A program made the translations under genes and the position numbers. A DNA stretch of 64,000 nt from Marasmius tenuissimus (taxonomy: Eukaryota; Basidiomycota; Agaricomycetes; Agaricales; Marasmiaceae). The stretch lies in assembly GCA_029532415.1 (NCBI GenBank), contig JAQOTA010000016.1:310001-374000 (forward strand). Direction: 5' to 3'. The notes under the pieces are model-generated. The model was given only the letters and a program-made list of their open reading frames with translations. It had not been told where the DNA came from and did not search any database. This document shows positions 38,601 to 50,536 of the stretch, piece by piece. Each line of letters starts with the position of its first letter. The first letter of the stretch is position 1.

Positions 38601-39223
38601 ATGATTGCCAAATCTTCCTCAGAAAGTTCTGCTGCATGTCCAGAGACCGAGTCAGAGGGCATCATCTGGATGGTGAACGCCCAAGCACTAGACTTGGACT
38701 TTGCTCGGAGGTAAGTGCCAGCTGATATGAGGGAAACCTTCGGAGCTATAGCAGACGGAGCTGAGAGGAGATCAGCGTAGGAATAGATGGGCTCGAATGG
38801 ATAAGATGGAGACTTAGCCTTGCGCCGAGGCAAACTAGGCTGAGGAGAGACTTCCGAGAGCTCGGAAGAGCAAGTCGGAAGGGCTGGCTGAGACAGAATA
38901 TGCTTTGTCCGGAATTCAATACTGTTGTTTGACCAGCCAACCAATGGGTTGTAGCAGTGAGGCCAGTTATATCCTAAAACTAGGCTGCAAGCCGAATCAA
39001 GGTGAGTGACATAAAAGTCAATCGGAAGGATGTCTCCAGAAGAAAAAATGATAGGTACTTGGTTACGTTCCACATACTTTGTATCTATAAAGCAGTGGGA
39101 CGAACCGGAATCAACAAGAGCAGAAAAAGATAATGGTACAGTAGTGGATGACTGTTTGTGTATATCAGAAGAGGTAGGCATATTCAAAGAAAGAGTAAGA
39201 GTAAGAGTAAGAGAATTAGGCAA
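35603..39223 (-). pseudogene. Gyp-A pol: protease, RT, RNase H, integrase, chromodomain, with four internal stops
   Basis: Protease FSALVDSGSSHCFID; RT with FVKKKSGDLQLCVDFRGLNK and the catalytic LVYLDDILIYS; RNase H with ETDASDYALAAIL; integrase with its zinc site (IRRQYTWP ... CICSCVICARNK), DFIEELPNSN, HVTSDQGSEFVSHF and YHPSTDRQTERANQ. The C-terminus has a chromodomain-like end (HYKISKILDSKI, IWWLGYKGTDEEFSWV), which in chromoviruses steers integration to heterochromatin. Stops: TGA before EIIVETDAS, TAG before DVHDKELL, TGA before LFVIHVFSKHG and TGA before LLTEFC. Gyp-B has the same four. Confidence 0.9.
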
Positions 39224-39312
39224 AGAAAGAGTGGCTGTGTTGAGAGTTACCTTGGTGGAATGATCCAGCTCAATGCAACTCTGAACTCGTTCTGAGGGTT
39301 CGGAGTTGCGGA

Positions 39313-40982
39313 CTATTTTTTTGCCTCATCCGGTTTGGATGTAGAGGCGCCCGAAGTAGCCGCAGCACGACCTTTAGCCTGAGAACCGGCCGCAGGTTGC
39401 TTCCTACAATCATCAGTCTTGTGCTTTCCACCACAGAACATGCACAAGTTGTTCTTCTTCCGACGTTCCTTCCCTTCCGGCTTCAACTTTCCATCCTTAC
39501 CAAGATACTGGGCAACCGGATTGGTATTGTTGGAAGTCGGATTCGACCCAGAGTTGTTGGCGTTGGACTTGTTGCCGGAGGAGTTACTGGAAGAGTTGCC
39601 GGAGCTTTTGTTGGAGCCACCGGAACTACCGGAACCTCCGGAAGAGTTGTTTGAACGATTTCCGGAGTTGTTGTTGGATCGGGAGTTGGAATTGGACATG
39701 TTGTTGTTGGCTCGTTTCACCGCTCGGCCCTCTCGGGATTTCTCCCCTTCGCGTACCCAGTGCGTCCGGTCGTATTCCCGGCACACTACATGCAACTGTC
39801 TGAGAGTCGAAGGACGAGCACCAACGTTCGGAAGTAAATCTTTGATACGCTTTGGCATAGCGCGATAATAGGCATGACGGAGAGCGTTCTCACCGTAACC
39901 AATCTTGGCTGCGAGAGTGTTGAAACGAACCTTAAACTTTCCAATTTTCTCCCCTTCTCCCATCTGCAGGTTGTCGAACTTGTCTTCAGCTTCCTCTATC
40001 GTATCCACCTGTCCAAAGAACATTTTGAGTTCATCGAGGAATGCTCAGAGGCTGAACATCCAAGCAGGCAGATCGGAATCGGTTTCGTAGGATAGGATTT
40101 CGGGTTGGAAATATTCAAGACACATGCCACGAAGGTAGGAAATGATGTAGTGGATTTTATCGGCATCGGTAGGAAAATTGGAGGGACGGTGATTGAAAAC
40201 GATCATACATGACACGATGAAGCTCGGAAGTTTGTCGGGTTGAGTTCCGTCAAAGGTATCAGGTTCCTTGACGTTCCCCTTCTTTTCCGGCTTCTTCCCA
40301 AGGAGCTGGGCGATGATTTTGTTGTGCTCAAGCATGGATTGTACGAGTGCCATCATATTGAATTGGTAGAGATCGTTTCCGGGACCTCTAGGGAATCCAG
40401 GTCCCCCACCTCGTTCACCGGAGGGTACTCCGCCTGGAGGTCCACCACGTGGTCCGGGGGGTCCGGGTGGTCCGGAATCACCGGGTTTGTGATCGGATCC
40501 GTCGTCACCTTCCGGCTCTGTATCCGTGTCTCCACCCCTGTTACTACCTGCTCGGGATCCGCCCCTACTGCCACCTCGAGAGCCCTTGGGTTCATCGACC
40601 TGTTTATGTGGATCAGATCCCTTGGGTAACGCTGTCTCTGTTGGTAGTTCAGTATCCCGGGGCATAACCGGAGCTGTAACTGGAGAAGTGGATGGATGTT
40701 CTTTGTCAACGGCGGCATCGAAAGTAAAATCATCAATTATTCCCTCATCGGCTTTGTTTTTCCCTTAGCTGTTTCCGGAGGCGGTTCGTTATGAGCCTTG
40801 ACAAGTGCTAGTGCTAGTTTTGCAGGATCAAGCACCCCTCGAGGATCTTCAATAGTAGCTGGAGAGAAAACTTGATGGGATGCAGGTTTTGGAGGAGGAG
40901 GAGGAGGACTGGGAGTTTCAGGTACCTTGTCCCCTATATAGACTGTTCTGCCGTCCTCAAGTGTCCTGTATTTCAAAGCCAT
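39313..40982 (-). pseudogene. Gyp-A gag
   Basis: It begins MALKYRTLEDGRTVYIGDKV at 40982. A 1-nt deletion relative to Gyp-B (GGG for GGGG near 40768) shifts the frame after AKGK. Capsid follows (MLEHNKIIAQLLGKKPEKKG), with a TGA near 40045 where Gyp-B has CGA (Arg of LRAFLDEL). An Asn/Ser/Gly-rich tract and the CMFCGGKHKTDDC knuckle come next. The TAG stop (39313-39315) is preceded by seven A residues (T run 39316-39322). Confidence 0.85.
39316..39322 (-). promoter_or_regulatory. A-AAA-AAA slippery site at the Gyp-A gag stop (-1 frameshift)
   Basis: On the minus strand the gag codons read GCA AAA AAA TAG. A -1 slip on this heptamer leads straight into the pol frame, which is open upstream of the protease (IVRNSEPSERV). 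The same arrangement is seen in Gyp-B and Gyp-C. Confidence 0.7.
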
Positions 40983-41270
40983 TGTAGTAGGACGTCGGAG
41001 CTTGCTAGGCAGAAGTGGTGCAGTGGTATTAAGTGTGCCGATACGTGGAGTTGATTGTACATCGATCTGATATTTGGAAGCACGGATGCTGCTGCTGAAA
41101 ACCGCTTGTCGTTCTTTATGTCGACCGTAACGGTTTGTTGAGATGGATTCGGAAGCGGAAATACTTCCTACGAATTGATTGGTGAATCTTTGTCGAAGTG
41201 TCCAGGGAATTCAGGATTGACTTGTCTGGACATTCAGTAATTTCAACTCAAGGTTCGAGAATTAAAATAC

Positions 41271-41985
41271 TGTCAGGATCATGCAGATATGACAGCCCAG
41301 ACAGAAGTCCAAGTGGAAGAGATGGAAGCCAACGTGCCAGAATAGACTTGTCGGAGTTGGAGAGAGATTCCAATGACCGGAAGGCCAAGCAGATGGTTGG
41401 ACAATAGTCAAAGGTTTCGCCAACAACACCGTTGAGTTGAGTTGTCCTTGACCAGAAGGGAAAGGATGATAAAGATATAGAGGAGATAGAGATAAAGAGA
41501 CGGAATGAGACAAATGGGATAAAACGGAAACCAAGTTGATTTTAATTCTGAGGAATACAAGTCGTGAAGTATCTAGCTTATATATGTATTGATCTCTGAG
41601 ACCTCCAAAGGGGTTCTGGCAATCGTAGTACTGAAGGTGAGTCAAGAGCAGGAGAGAATGTATGTACAGTACGGAATCTGAGACGGAGGGTGAAGTCCCA
41701 GAGTCGGAGATGAATTGGAAATGAAGTGTCAGAATGGAATGTACGGGATGAGTCATGATAGAATGGAAAGCAGAATGTTGGAATGTAGAGTCTACGTACT
41801 ACTCGGAAATGAACAGTGTATATGTATCTCCGATCCGTAAGTATCGGGGACACGATGTCGGAATCCAAAGTCATGTTCTGGAAAGGATTGTGAAGGAAGA
41901 GAAACATAAGTAGATTCCAATACTCAGAATCTCCAGAAGGTGGATAGAAGCCTTTGGAAACCCCGGAACTGGCATGGATGTAACA
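41271..41985 (-). mobile_element. 5' LTR of Gyp-A as it now stands (715 bp)
   Basis: Plus strand TGTCAGGATCATGCAG ... GCATGGATGTAACA. It is the inverse of the LTR at 47660-48374, with the same length. The sequence to its right, CAGAT (41986-41990), is the reverse of ATCTG, the TSD of Gyp-B at 56735-56739. A TATATAAG box (minus) is at 41577-41584. Confidence 0.92.
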
Positions 41986-42078
41986 CAGATTCCTGCACCC
42001 TTCTGCTACACTTTTGTGTGTTGGGAGGATTTGACCTTAGAGTTAGATTCTATTATACACTGCGAGTGGTGCTTCACA
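41986..42078 (+). mobile_element. Element T3, terminal fragment (decayed)
   Basis: Homologous to 13364-13456 of T1 (GCACCCTTCTGCTACAC, then GTTGGGAGGATTTGACC and the end GGTGCTTCACA), with CpG-type changes. It joins Gyp-C at 42079. The rest of T3 is at 56735-58625 on the far side of Gyp-B, which had inserted into T3. Confidence 0.85.
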
Positions 42079-42629
42079 TCGGAAGCAGATCGGGAGTGTT
42101 GAATGAGGGAGGAATCTTCTATCTGAGCAGTTCGGATGTCTTCATGGAGCTGCTTGACATCCATGATAATGCTTGCGCAAAGAACTGGACCTTCAAGGAA
42201 TGTAACATGGAGGGAAGCAGAGACTTGTTCCTGAGTCAATACAGGTCAGAAGTTGTGTGGATTGAGATGGGCATAAGGTGTATCCCCCTCTTTAGGATAG
42301 ATGTCCCATTGTCTAGTCAAAGCATCCAGTTTTGCACTGAGCTTGCCAGGACAGAAACAAATTACCATGTTAAAATGAGTTTTGTGATCCATTACCACAT
42401 CAACCGGATTCTCAGAACCTTCCAGATAGTACTGCCAACATTTGAACACCTCAAAGATGGCAAGGAGCTGCACATTGTAGTTAAGTTTCAGAGGAGTGAA
42501 AGTCTGGGAGTGGAATGCAATAAAATGGATCTCACTGTTGTCGGATAGAGAGGATAGCCACCAACACATAGTCGGATGTGTTGGTTTCCACAATGATTTC
42601 TCAATCAGGAATCCAGTGCATAAGGATAG
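42079..42629 (-). pseudogene. Gyp-C RNase H region fragment
   Basis: The minus strand shows decayed versions of Gyp pol: MDVKQLHEDIRTAQIEDSSL, FNMVICFCPGKLSAKLDAL, EVFKCWQYYLEGSENPVDVV. It has deletions and frameshifts relative to Gyp-A. It shares the TGA before the EIIVETDA segment with Gyp-A and Gyp-B. It is bounded by T3 and an E-type LTR. Confidence 0.85.
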
Positions 42630-43810
42630 TGTTACGAATCCACCTACTGTTTTCCCTTCCCTTGGTCCCCGGGTACTTTTTCCTCATGTTTTTCTCTTTA
42701 TTTCCCATGGTTACATGTTCTCACCATCGCATTCTGGCCCCCATATCATTACCTGGTACTACCTGGTGTTCCACATTGTTCCCAGATATTTTCCCAGCAC
42801 ACCATATGGTTTCCATCATGACAATGTTTCCACATGTATCCCTTGATTCTTATCACTTGTTCTTTCAGTTTTCCTGTTTTACCTTTGTTCCCATGATATC
42901 TCTACAGCTTGGCTCTGTCATATATAATCATGGACACTCCTAGATAGTTCTCCAGTCTGACAACTTCGTCTCATAGTGCTTGTTTCCAGCATGTACTATC
43001 ATACACTTGCCCTACTCAAATCTATCTTTCTGTTAGGATTGTGTGGATTGGATAGGGATATGATAAGATATGGGATTTTATATGCTGTCGGATAGATGGA
43101 TAGGAAAGAGATATGATGAAGGAGTGTGGGAGCAACAGATCTAGAGCAGACAGTAGCTGAAGGTTTCACCAACAGCACCATGAACTGAGCTGTCCTTCTA
43201 CTAGACTAAGAGGACAAGTTGCAAGAGAGAAGGAAAGACATGATAGAGAAGTATCCAGGTGAGTCCTGGTTGATTTCAAGTCTTCTGATACAGGATAGAA
43301 GTATAGAGCTTATATAGGGTTATAGTAAATGAATGAATCATAAGTGAGTCAAGTGCGGGAAATGTTGATGTATCATATGGAAGTCAAATGCGGGGAGAAA
43401 TGTACCGGAAGGGAAATGAACCGGAAATGAATAAGTGCATGATGGAATGAAGATATGAATAGAATAAGTGAGCGTGGGAATATCTCGGAAGTCGGAGATA
43501 AGTAAGTCAGAACAAGTCAGAATGAAAGGTGAAAGAGTCCCAGAAGCGGAAGCAGAAGTGGCAGAGGTTCCAGGGATGGACTTGGTGTGAGAGACTGAAC
43601 CACGGAAGTGAAGGTTGAGTGCTGGGGATGGAATAGTGTTGGAATGGACTTGAATAAAAGCCTGGAAATACCTGGGATAGGTCCGGAAGTGATGTGACTA
43701 GGTGAGATAGACCAGGGTAAGATGCATGGATGTAACACTTTCCTCCTTCACACTCTTGACCCTGTTGGTGGCCTGAGGGGTTTTCCTAGTCACTGGCCTC
43801 ATTCTTGACA
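42630..43810 (+). mobile_element. Solo LTR, family E, with a D LTR nested inside
   Basis: TGTTACGAATCCACC ... CTCATTCTTGACA with perfect TSD GATAG (42625-42629, 43811-43815) in Gyp-C. The E sequence itself is 42630-43030 plus 43738-43810 (474 bp), matching the E copy at 47119-47585. Confidence 0.88.
43031..43737 (-). mobile_element. Solo LTR, family D (707 bp), nested in an E LTR
   Basis: Plus strand TGTTAGGATTGTGTGG ... GCATGGATGTAACA, TSD CTTTC on both sides (43026-43030, 43738-43742). It is related to the D LTRs in T1 and T2 and at 59125. Confidence 0.9.
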
Positions 43811-44905
43811 GATAGGAGTGTGAGTGAATGCCTCTTTCAGAGTATTGAAGGCAGCCTGGCATTCTGGGCTGAAGTTCCAATGAATGTCTTTCTGAGTGAG
43901 GCGGGTTAAAGGAACGGTGATGGCGCTATAGTTGAAGATAAAATGCCGATAGAAGTTGCAAAAGCCAAGGAAAGATTGGATATCCTTAACTTTGTGCGGT
44001 GTAGGCCACTTGGTAATGATATCCACCTTGGACATATCCATTCAAAGACTGACTGGCAAAAGAATGTAGCTGGGGTATTTGATAGTATCAGTATGGAATT
44101 TGTACTTGGAGGCTTTGCAGTACAATCTGTTTGCCCGGAGGCGTTTGAGAACCCCTGGGCATGCTTCTTGTGAGAGGAGATGTCATCGGAGTAGATGAGG
44201 ATGTCGTCTAGGTAAACTAAAACGTTAACATCAAGCATATCAGAGAAAATGTTGTTGACAAAGTGTTGGAAGACTGCAGGTGCATTGGATAGTCCTTCCA
44301 GCAGAACCTGCCACTCAAATGAGCCATAACAGGTCCGGAAAGCAGTCTTGTATTCATAACCGTTGGCAATACACACAAGGTGATAAGCGTGACAGAGGTC
44401 AAGCTTGGTATAGATCTGAGCCTCCAGCAGAGCATTGAGAAGGTCAGAGATGAAAGGAAGCAGATAGCAATCCTTTTTGGTAATCTTGTTGAGACTCTGG
44501 AAGTCAACACAGAGTCGAAGATCACCACTCTTCTTCTTGACAAAGAGAATGGGAGCGCTGAAAGGAGATTTGGATCGAGTGATGAGTCCAGCCCGGAGAT
44601 GTTCGTTGATGAATTCCTGGAGAGCTGTGATCTCTGTTTGAGAAAGAGAGTAGATCAGACCGAGAGGTGGTTCCATTCCTTCCTCTAACTGAATCTTCAT
44701 GTCGTCTTCTCCCTGATGTGGTGGAAGCTCTTTTGACATTTCTGGACTGAAGACATCAGTGAATTCGTGATAATCAGGCAGAATGATTGCCAAATCTTCT
44801 GCAGACAGTTCTGCTGCATGTCCGGAGACCGAGTCAGAGGGCATCATCTGGATGGTGAACACCCAAGCACCGGACTCAGACTTTGCTTGGAGGTAAGCAC
44901 CAGCT
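43811..44905 (-). pseudogene. Gyp-C reverse transcriptase segment
   Basis: The minus strand runs from GAYLQAKSESGAWVFTIQMM through FVKKKSGDLRLCVDFQSLNK and the catalytic LVYLDDILIYSDD. It then shifts frame near 44170 into LPTPHKVKDIQSFLGFCNFY. CpG-type changes are many. It continues the Gyp-C frame that stops at 24235. CAGCT at 44901-44905 is the Cop-B TSD. Confidence 0.9.
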
Positions 44906-45163
44906 TGTTGAGGCAGAGGTCCTGCCCACACAGTGGCAGCATGGGACAGACTAGCTCACCTGGAGATAGGCTTAGAGGCAGCAACAAGAGTAGTAAAAGT
45001 ACTGGTATTGCATGTAGATACAGAGCTACTTATATACTATACAGAGGTGGCTGTAACTACTATAACAGGAGTGATTAGGAATAGCATAGATCATAGTGAA
45101 ACGATTGAAGCATAGATGCGGCCCAATACAACAGTCCTTATATCCGGTAGTCCAGATTCAACA
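44906..45163 (-). repeat. Cop-B 3' LTR (258 bp)
   Basis: TGTTGAGGCAG ... GATTCAACA, followed on the plus strand by CTCCCCCTTGC, the reverse of the copia polypurine tract. It pairs with the LTR at 23977-24234 through the TSD CAGCT. Confidence 0.92.
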
Positions 45164-45204
45164 CTCCCCCTTGCTAAGTGCGGCACAAGTAGAGCACGAA
45201 GCGT

Positions 45205-47016
45205 TTATTCGGACAAAGAAAATTCAAGTCCAAGATGTTCTCTAAAAGCAGAGAACTTAACATGACCCAAATTCTTGGTGAACATGTCCACAGGATTGTA
45301 GGCACCATCAATAAAGAAAAGATCAACCTTGTGGTCTGAAACACATTCGCAAATATAGTGATAGCGAATATCAATGTGTTTCGTGCGACGTTCTTGAACT
45401 GGGTTAGAGGCAATGAAAATCGAGCCTTGATTATCTCCACATATAGGTACTGGAGTCATATCAATCCCAAGTTCAGAAAGTAACTGTTGAATCCACAAAG
45501 CTTGACAACTACAGTCAGATAGCACTATGTATTCAGCTTCAGTAGATGAAAGCGCAACAGTCTTCTGGGTGCGTGATTGCCAACAGAAGATGCCACCTGC
45601 CAATTTGAAGAAATAGCCTGTGATTGACCAATGCTTGATAGGATCAGCAGCCCAATCAGAATCCGTGAATGCTAGTAAACCTCTGTCAGAGGCTCCATCA
45701 TAGACTAATGCATAGTTCGGAGTTCCTGCAAGATAGTGGCAAATATAAAGCGCCTTCTTCAGGTGATCCTCCAATGGATTAGCAGAGAATTGAGAAAGCT
45801 TTGTAACAGCATAGGCAATATGTGGATGAGTACCAAGCATGATATACAGAAGTGATCCAATCACTGATTGATATCGAGTGTGATGTTTGGGATCAACAGG
45901 ACCTTTGTTGGGTTGTGGAATATAGCCGGCAGGAAGAGGAGTATCAGCAGCTTTTGCATTCTGAATGCCAAATTGCTTCAAGACCTTCTTCAAATAGTCA
46001 GTCTGGTCAAGAAGGATCTTACAGCCTTTGCAATGAATATGCATGCACAAGAACTCTTTGACTTCTCCAGAATCACGGCATTCCCAACGAGCCATAAACT
46101 CGGCTTTCTTCTTTTTGACAAAGGCTTTGTTGGGTCCAAGGAATAATGCATCATCAACATAGATCAAGGCAATATATTCTTCACCAGTCTCACAATCTTT
46201 GCAAATGAAGAGACCTGCATCAGAAGTTAAACATTTGAAGCCCATTACTTCTATGGACGAGCTCAGGGCACACCACCACTCAAGAGCGGCTTGCTTCAGT
46301 CCATATAATGCACAGCAAAGGCAATAGACTTTGCCTTCCTGACCCTTAACCTTGAAACCTTCAGGTTGATCCATATAGATCTCTTCCTTAAGTTTGCCAT
46401 AGAGAAAGGCGTTCTTTACATCCAATGCCTGAATGTGCCAGTTTTTGAGAGCTGCAAGTGCGAGCATCATCTGTACAGTTTCAAACCATACAACTGGTGA
46501 GAAGATCTCATCAAAATCAACTCCTTCAACTTGAGAGAAACCCTTGGCAACAAGTCAAGCTTTTTTTCAACTGTCTGACTCAATGTCAAACACCCATCTG
46601 TTTTTGACAGCCTTGCAACCTTTGGGTAGGTCAACCAATTCAAAGACCTTGTGCTTGCAAAGAGCCTCTAGTTCATCACGGCATGTGGCCTTCCATTCTT
46701 TCTGCTGCTCAGCAGGCAGCTTCAGTATGTCACAGAGAGTCCACTCTTGAACGTTAGACATATCAGTGAGGTCATCATGAATGGGAACTGCCCGATTTAA
46801 CAGATAAATCACAAAACCTACTCCCCCTTCCTGGGATAATTGTTGCACCAAGCTATCAGGCTGACTCCCCCTGGAGTTACACATGGTAGACAGACTGGCA
46901 CAATGAGTCCCAGGAACCTTTCTAGGTCTATCTCTCCTACGGGTAGTAGGTGGATCCATGGGTTCCCTATCACCTGTGGCATCTCTCCACATAGAATTTT
47001 TCTCCATATCACGCAC
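45205..47016 (-). pseudogene. Cop-B reverse transcriptase and RNase H
   Basis: An open frame of 421 codons (45205-46470) holds YGLKQAALEWW, YVDDALFLG, SSTEAEYIVLSD and MFTKNLGHVKF. Upstream (46567-47016) DRPRKVPGTHCASLS and the RT start are open. Between them a TGA near 46557 replaces CGA. Compared with Cop-A, Arg codons are widely replaced: RMRIRRRGRK in Cop-A is CMHIHCKGCK here. The product would be inactive. Confidence 0.88.
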
Positions 47017-47118
47017 AATGCATGAGGGATTATTTGGGTCTCGTTGTTCACCAAATATGTTGTCAGGTTGCTTAGTATCTGTGTGTTTCTTGCCTGAATG
47101 CCTTGGCAGCAGAGACTG

Positions 47119-47585
47119 TGTTACAAATCACCCTACTGTTTTTCCCTTTCCTTGGTCCCAGGTCTTTCTTCCATGATTTTCCCTTCATTTCACCTTGTTA
47201 CATGTTCCCAGCATCGCACTTTGGTTCCCATAGATCATCCCATGATGTCCTTCATCATTCTATATGGTTTCCATCTTGATACTGATGTACAGTTTATTCT
47301 TTGATGTTCTACTTGTTTCTACAACATTCCTTTGATCTTGATCATTGTTCTTTCATTTATCCTCATTCACCTTCATTCCCATGATCATAGTACAGCTTGG
47401 TTCTGTCATATATACTCATGGTCTCTGTAGATAGTTCCTCAGTCTGACAACTTTGTCACATAGTGCTTGTCTCCAGCATGTACTGTGTAGCCTATGTCTT
47501 GCTCACAGCCTATCTATTCTTCTTTGCTCCCTTGACCTTGACAGTGGCCTGAGGGGTTTCCTAGTCACTTGCTGCGTTCCTGACA
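47119..47585 (+). mobile_element. Solo LTR, family E (467 bp), in Cop-B
   Basis: TGTTACAAATCACCC ... GCGTTCCTGACA with perfect TSD GACTG (47114-47118, 47586-47590). Confidence 0.9.
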
Positions 47586-47659
47586 GACTGCTCTTGTCCA
47601 TCCACTGGTGTAGGTGACCTGGGAGGCTGGAACAGAGGATCAAGATGTTGATGTTCACC

Positions 47660-48374
47660 TGTTACATCCATGCTGGTTCTGGGGTTTCTGATGGCTTCTA
47701 TCCACCTTCTGGAGATTCTGAGTATTGGAATCTACTTATGTTTCTCTTCCTTCACAATCCTTTCCAGAACATGACTTTGGATTCCGACATCGTGTCCCCG
47801 ATACTTACAGATCGGAGATACATATACACTGTTCATTTCCGAGTAGTACGTAGACTCTACATTCCAACATTCCGCTTTCCATTCTATCATGACTCATCCC
47901 GTACATTCCATTCTGACACTTCATTTCCAATTCATCTCCGACTCTGGGACTTCACCCTCCGTCTCAGATTCCATACTGTACATACATTCTCTCCTGCTCT
48001 TGACTCACCTTCAGTACTACGATTGCCAGAACCCCTTTGGAGGTCTCAGAGATCAATACATATATAAGCTAGATACTTCACGACTTGTATTCCTCAGAAT
48101 TAAAATCAACTTGGTTTCCGTTTTATCCCATTTGTCTCATTCCGTCTCTTTATCTCTATCTCCTCTATATCTTTATCATCCTTTCCCTTCTGGTCAAGGA
48201 CAACTCAACTCAACGGTGTTGTTGGCGAAACCTTTGACTATTGTCCAACCATCTGCTTGGCCTTCCGGTCATTGGAATCTCTCTCCAACTCCGACAAGTC
48301 TATTCTGGCACGTTGGCTTCCATCTCTTCCACTTGGACTTCTGTCTGGGCTGTCATATCTGCATGATCCTGACA
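47660..48374 (+). repeat. LTR at the Gyp-B 5' end (715 bp)
   Basis: TGTTACATCCATGCTGG ... GCATGATCCTGACA. The TATATAAG box at 48061-48068 is the likely core promoter. Same length as the inverse LTR at 41271-41985. The 5' neighbour TCACC belongs to Cop-B. Confidence 0.93.
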
Positions 48375-48662
48375 GTATTTTAATTCTCGAACCTTGAGTT
48401 GAAATTACTGAATGTCCAGACAAGTCAATCCTGAATTCCCTGGACACTTCGACAAAGATTCACCAATCAATTCGTAGGAAGTATTTCCGCTTCCGAATCC
48501 ATCTCAACAAACCGTTACGGTCGACATAAAGAACGACAAGCGGTTTTCAGCAGCAGCATCCGTGCTTCCAAATATCAGATCGATGTACAATCAACTCCAC
48601 GTATCGGCACACTTAATACCACTGCACCACTTCTGCCTAGCAAGCTCCGACGTCCTACTACA
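48375..48662 (+). other. Gyp-B leader between LTR and gag
   Basis: A 288-bp untranslated leader. A primer-binding site should lie right after 48374 (GTATTTTAATTCTCGAACC), but I could not match it to a tRNA. The leader is followed by the gag ATG at 48663. Confidence 0.5.
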
Positions 48663-50027
48663 ATGGCTTTGAAATACAGGACACTTGAGGACGGCAGAAC
48701 AGTCTATATAGGGGACAAGGTACCTGAAACTCCCAGTCCTCCTCCTCCTCCTCCAAAACCTGCATCCCATCAAGTTTTCTCTCCAGCTACTATTGAAGAT
48801 CCTCGAGGGGTGCTTGATCCTGCAAAACTAGCACTAGCACTTGTCAAGGCTCATAACGAACCGCCTCCGGAAACAGCTAAGGGGAAAAACAAAGCCGATG
48901 AGGGAATAATTGATGATTTTACTTTCGATGCCGCCGTTGACAAAGAACATCCATCCACTTCTCCAGTTACAGCTCCGGTTATGCCCCGGGATACTGAACT
49001 ACCAACAGAGACAGCGTTACCCAAGGGATCTGATCCACATAAACAGGTCGATGAACCCAAGGGCTCTCGAGGTGGCAGTAGGGGCGGATCCCGAGCAGGT
49101 AGTAACAGGGGTGGAGACACGGATACAGAGCCGGAAGGCAACGATGGATCTGATCACAAACCTGGTGATTCCGGACCACCCGGACCCCCAGAACGTCCTG
49201 GTGGTGGACCTCCTGGCAGAGGACCCTCCAGTGGACGAGGTGGGGGGCCCAGACTCCCTAGAGGTCCCAGGAACGATCTCTACCAATTCAATATGATGGC
49301 GCTCGTACAGTCCATGCTTGAGCACAACAAAATCATTGCCCAGCTCCTTGAGAAGAAGCCAGAAAAGAAGGGGAATGTCAAGGAACTAGATACCTTCGAC
49401 GGAATTCAACCCGACAAACTTCCAAGCTTCATTGTCTCATGTATGATCGTCTTCAATCACCGTCCCTCTGACTTTCCTACCGATGCTGACAACATCCACT
49501 ACATCATTTCCTACCTCTGTGGCATGTGCCTTGAAGACTTCCAACCCGAAATCCCATCCTATGAAACCGATTCTGATCTGCCTGCTTGGATGTTCAGCCT
49601 CCGAGCATTCCTTGATGAACTCAAAATGTTCTTTGGACAGGTGGATACGATAGAGGAAGCTGAAGACAAGTTCGACAACCTGCAGATGGGAGAAGGGGAG
49701 AAAATTGGGAAGTTCGAGGTTTGTTTCAACATTCTTGCAGCCAAGATTGGTTATGGCGAGAACACTCTCTGTCATGCCTACTATTGTGCTATGCCAAAGC
49801 GTATCAAAGATTTGCTTCCGAATGTTGGTGCTCGTCCTTCAACTCTCAAACAGTTGCGTGTGGTGTGCCGGGAATACGACCAGACGCACTGGGTATGCGA
49901 AGGGGAGAAATCCTGAGAGGGCCAACGAAGCGCGCCAACAATAACAACAATTCCAATTCCAACTCCGGAAATCGTTCAAACAACTCTTCTGGAGGCTCTG
50001 GTGGTTCCGGTGGCTCCAACAAGAGCT

Positions 50028-50536
50028 TGTCACAAACTGCCACTATTCTTTTGTCCTGTCCACCCTGGTGCTGGCCCTACTTCCCCGGATCTTGCCATTT
50101 ACCATCACCAGAGTCATTCCAATCAATTCTCCCATCGACATAGCATTGGCACCCGTCATCCTCATTTACTTATTGAGCCATATCAGTTATTTTGGTCTTT
50201 CATCATGGAACAATCATCTTTTGATCTCTTTCTCATACCTTACCATCTGTTACAACTATACATGTTTGGTTTGACTTCCCCGCTTTTCTCTCATGGATAC
50301 TTTTGACAGTTCTCATCATTTCATTCATTCCTTGTGATGCATATTCTCATATATACTCATGGTCTCTGTAGGTAGTTTCCCAGCTTGTCCACTTTGTCTC
50401 CCCACCGCTTGTAGCACTTGTGCTGGGTTGAGCTTTTGGCTGCTCAATCTACTCTTTTACTTTTCTATCAACTAGTCTTATCTCTGAGTGAGTTCAGGTG
50501 GCTTGAGAGGTTTCTTCACAGAGGCCATTCGTGACA
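50028..50536 (+). mobile_element. Solo LTR, family S (509 bp), in Gyp-B gag
   Basis: TGTCACAAACTGCC ... CATTCGTGACA with perfect TSD GAGCT (50023-50027, 50537-50541). Gyp-A has no insertion here, so it came after the two copies separated. Confidence 0.92.

Larger units (their letters stand above)
35061..41985 (-). mobile_element. Gyp-A main body: Ty3/gypsy chromovirus-type retrotransposon
   Basis: The minus-strand order is 5' LTR (41985-41271), leader, gag, -1 slippery site, protease, RT, RNase H, integrase and chromodomain, then the antisense gene. It is interrupted by T2, and its 3' end lies at 13457-14423. In the stretches compared (about 35500-39300 against 50560-54650) it looks essentially the same as Gyp-B, with which it forms a long inverted repeat. 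Shared stop codons in pol show it cannot work alone. Confidence 0.92.
45164..47659 (-). mobile_element. Cop-B 3' half (RNase H, RT, integrase tail)
   Basis: Same order as Cop-A and same orientation on the plus strand. It is interrupted by an E LTR at 47119-47585. It ends at 47659 with TCACC, the TSD of Gyp-A, and continues at 14424 (TCACCCTGAGG). Confidence 0.9.
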
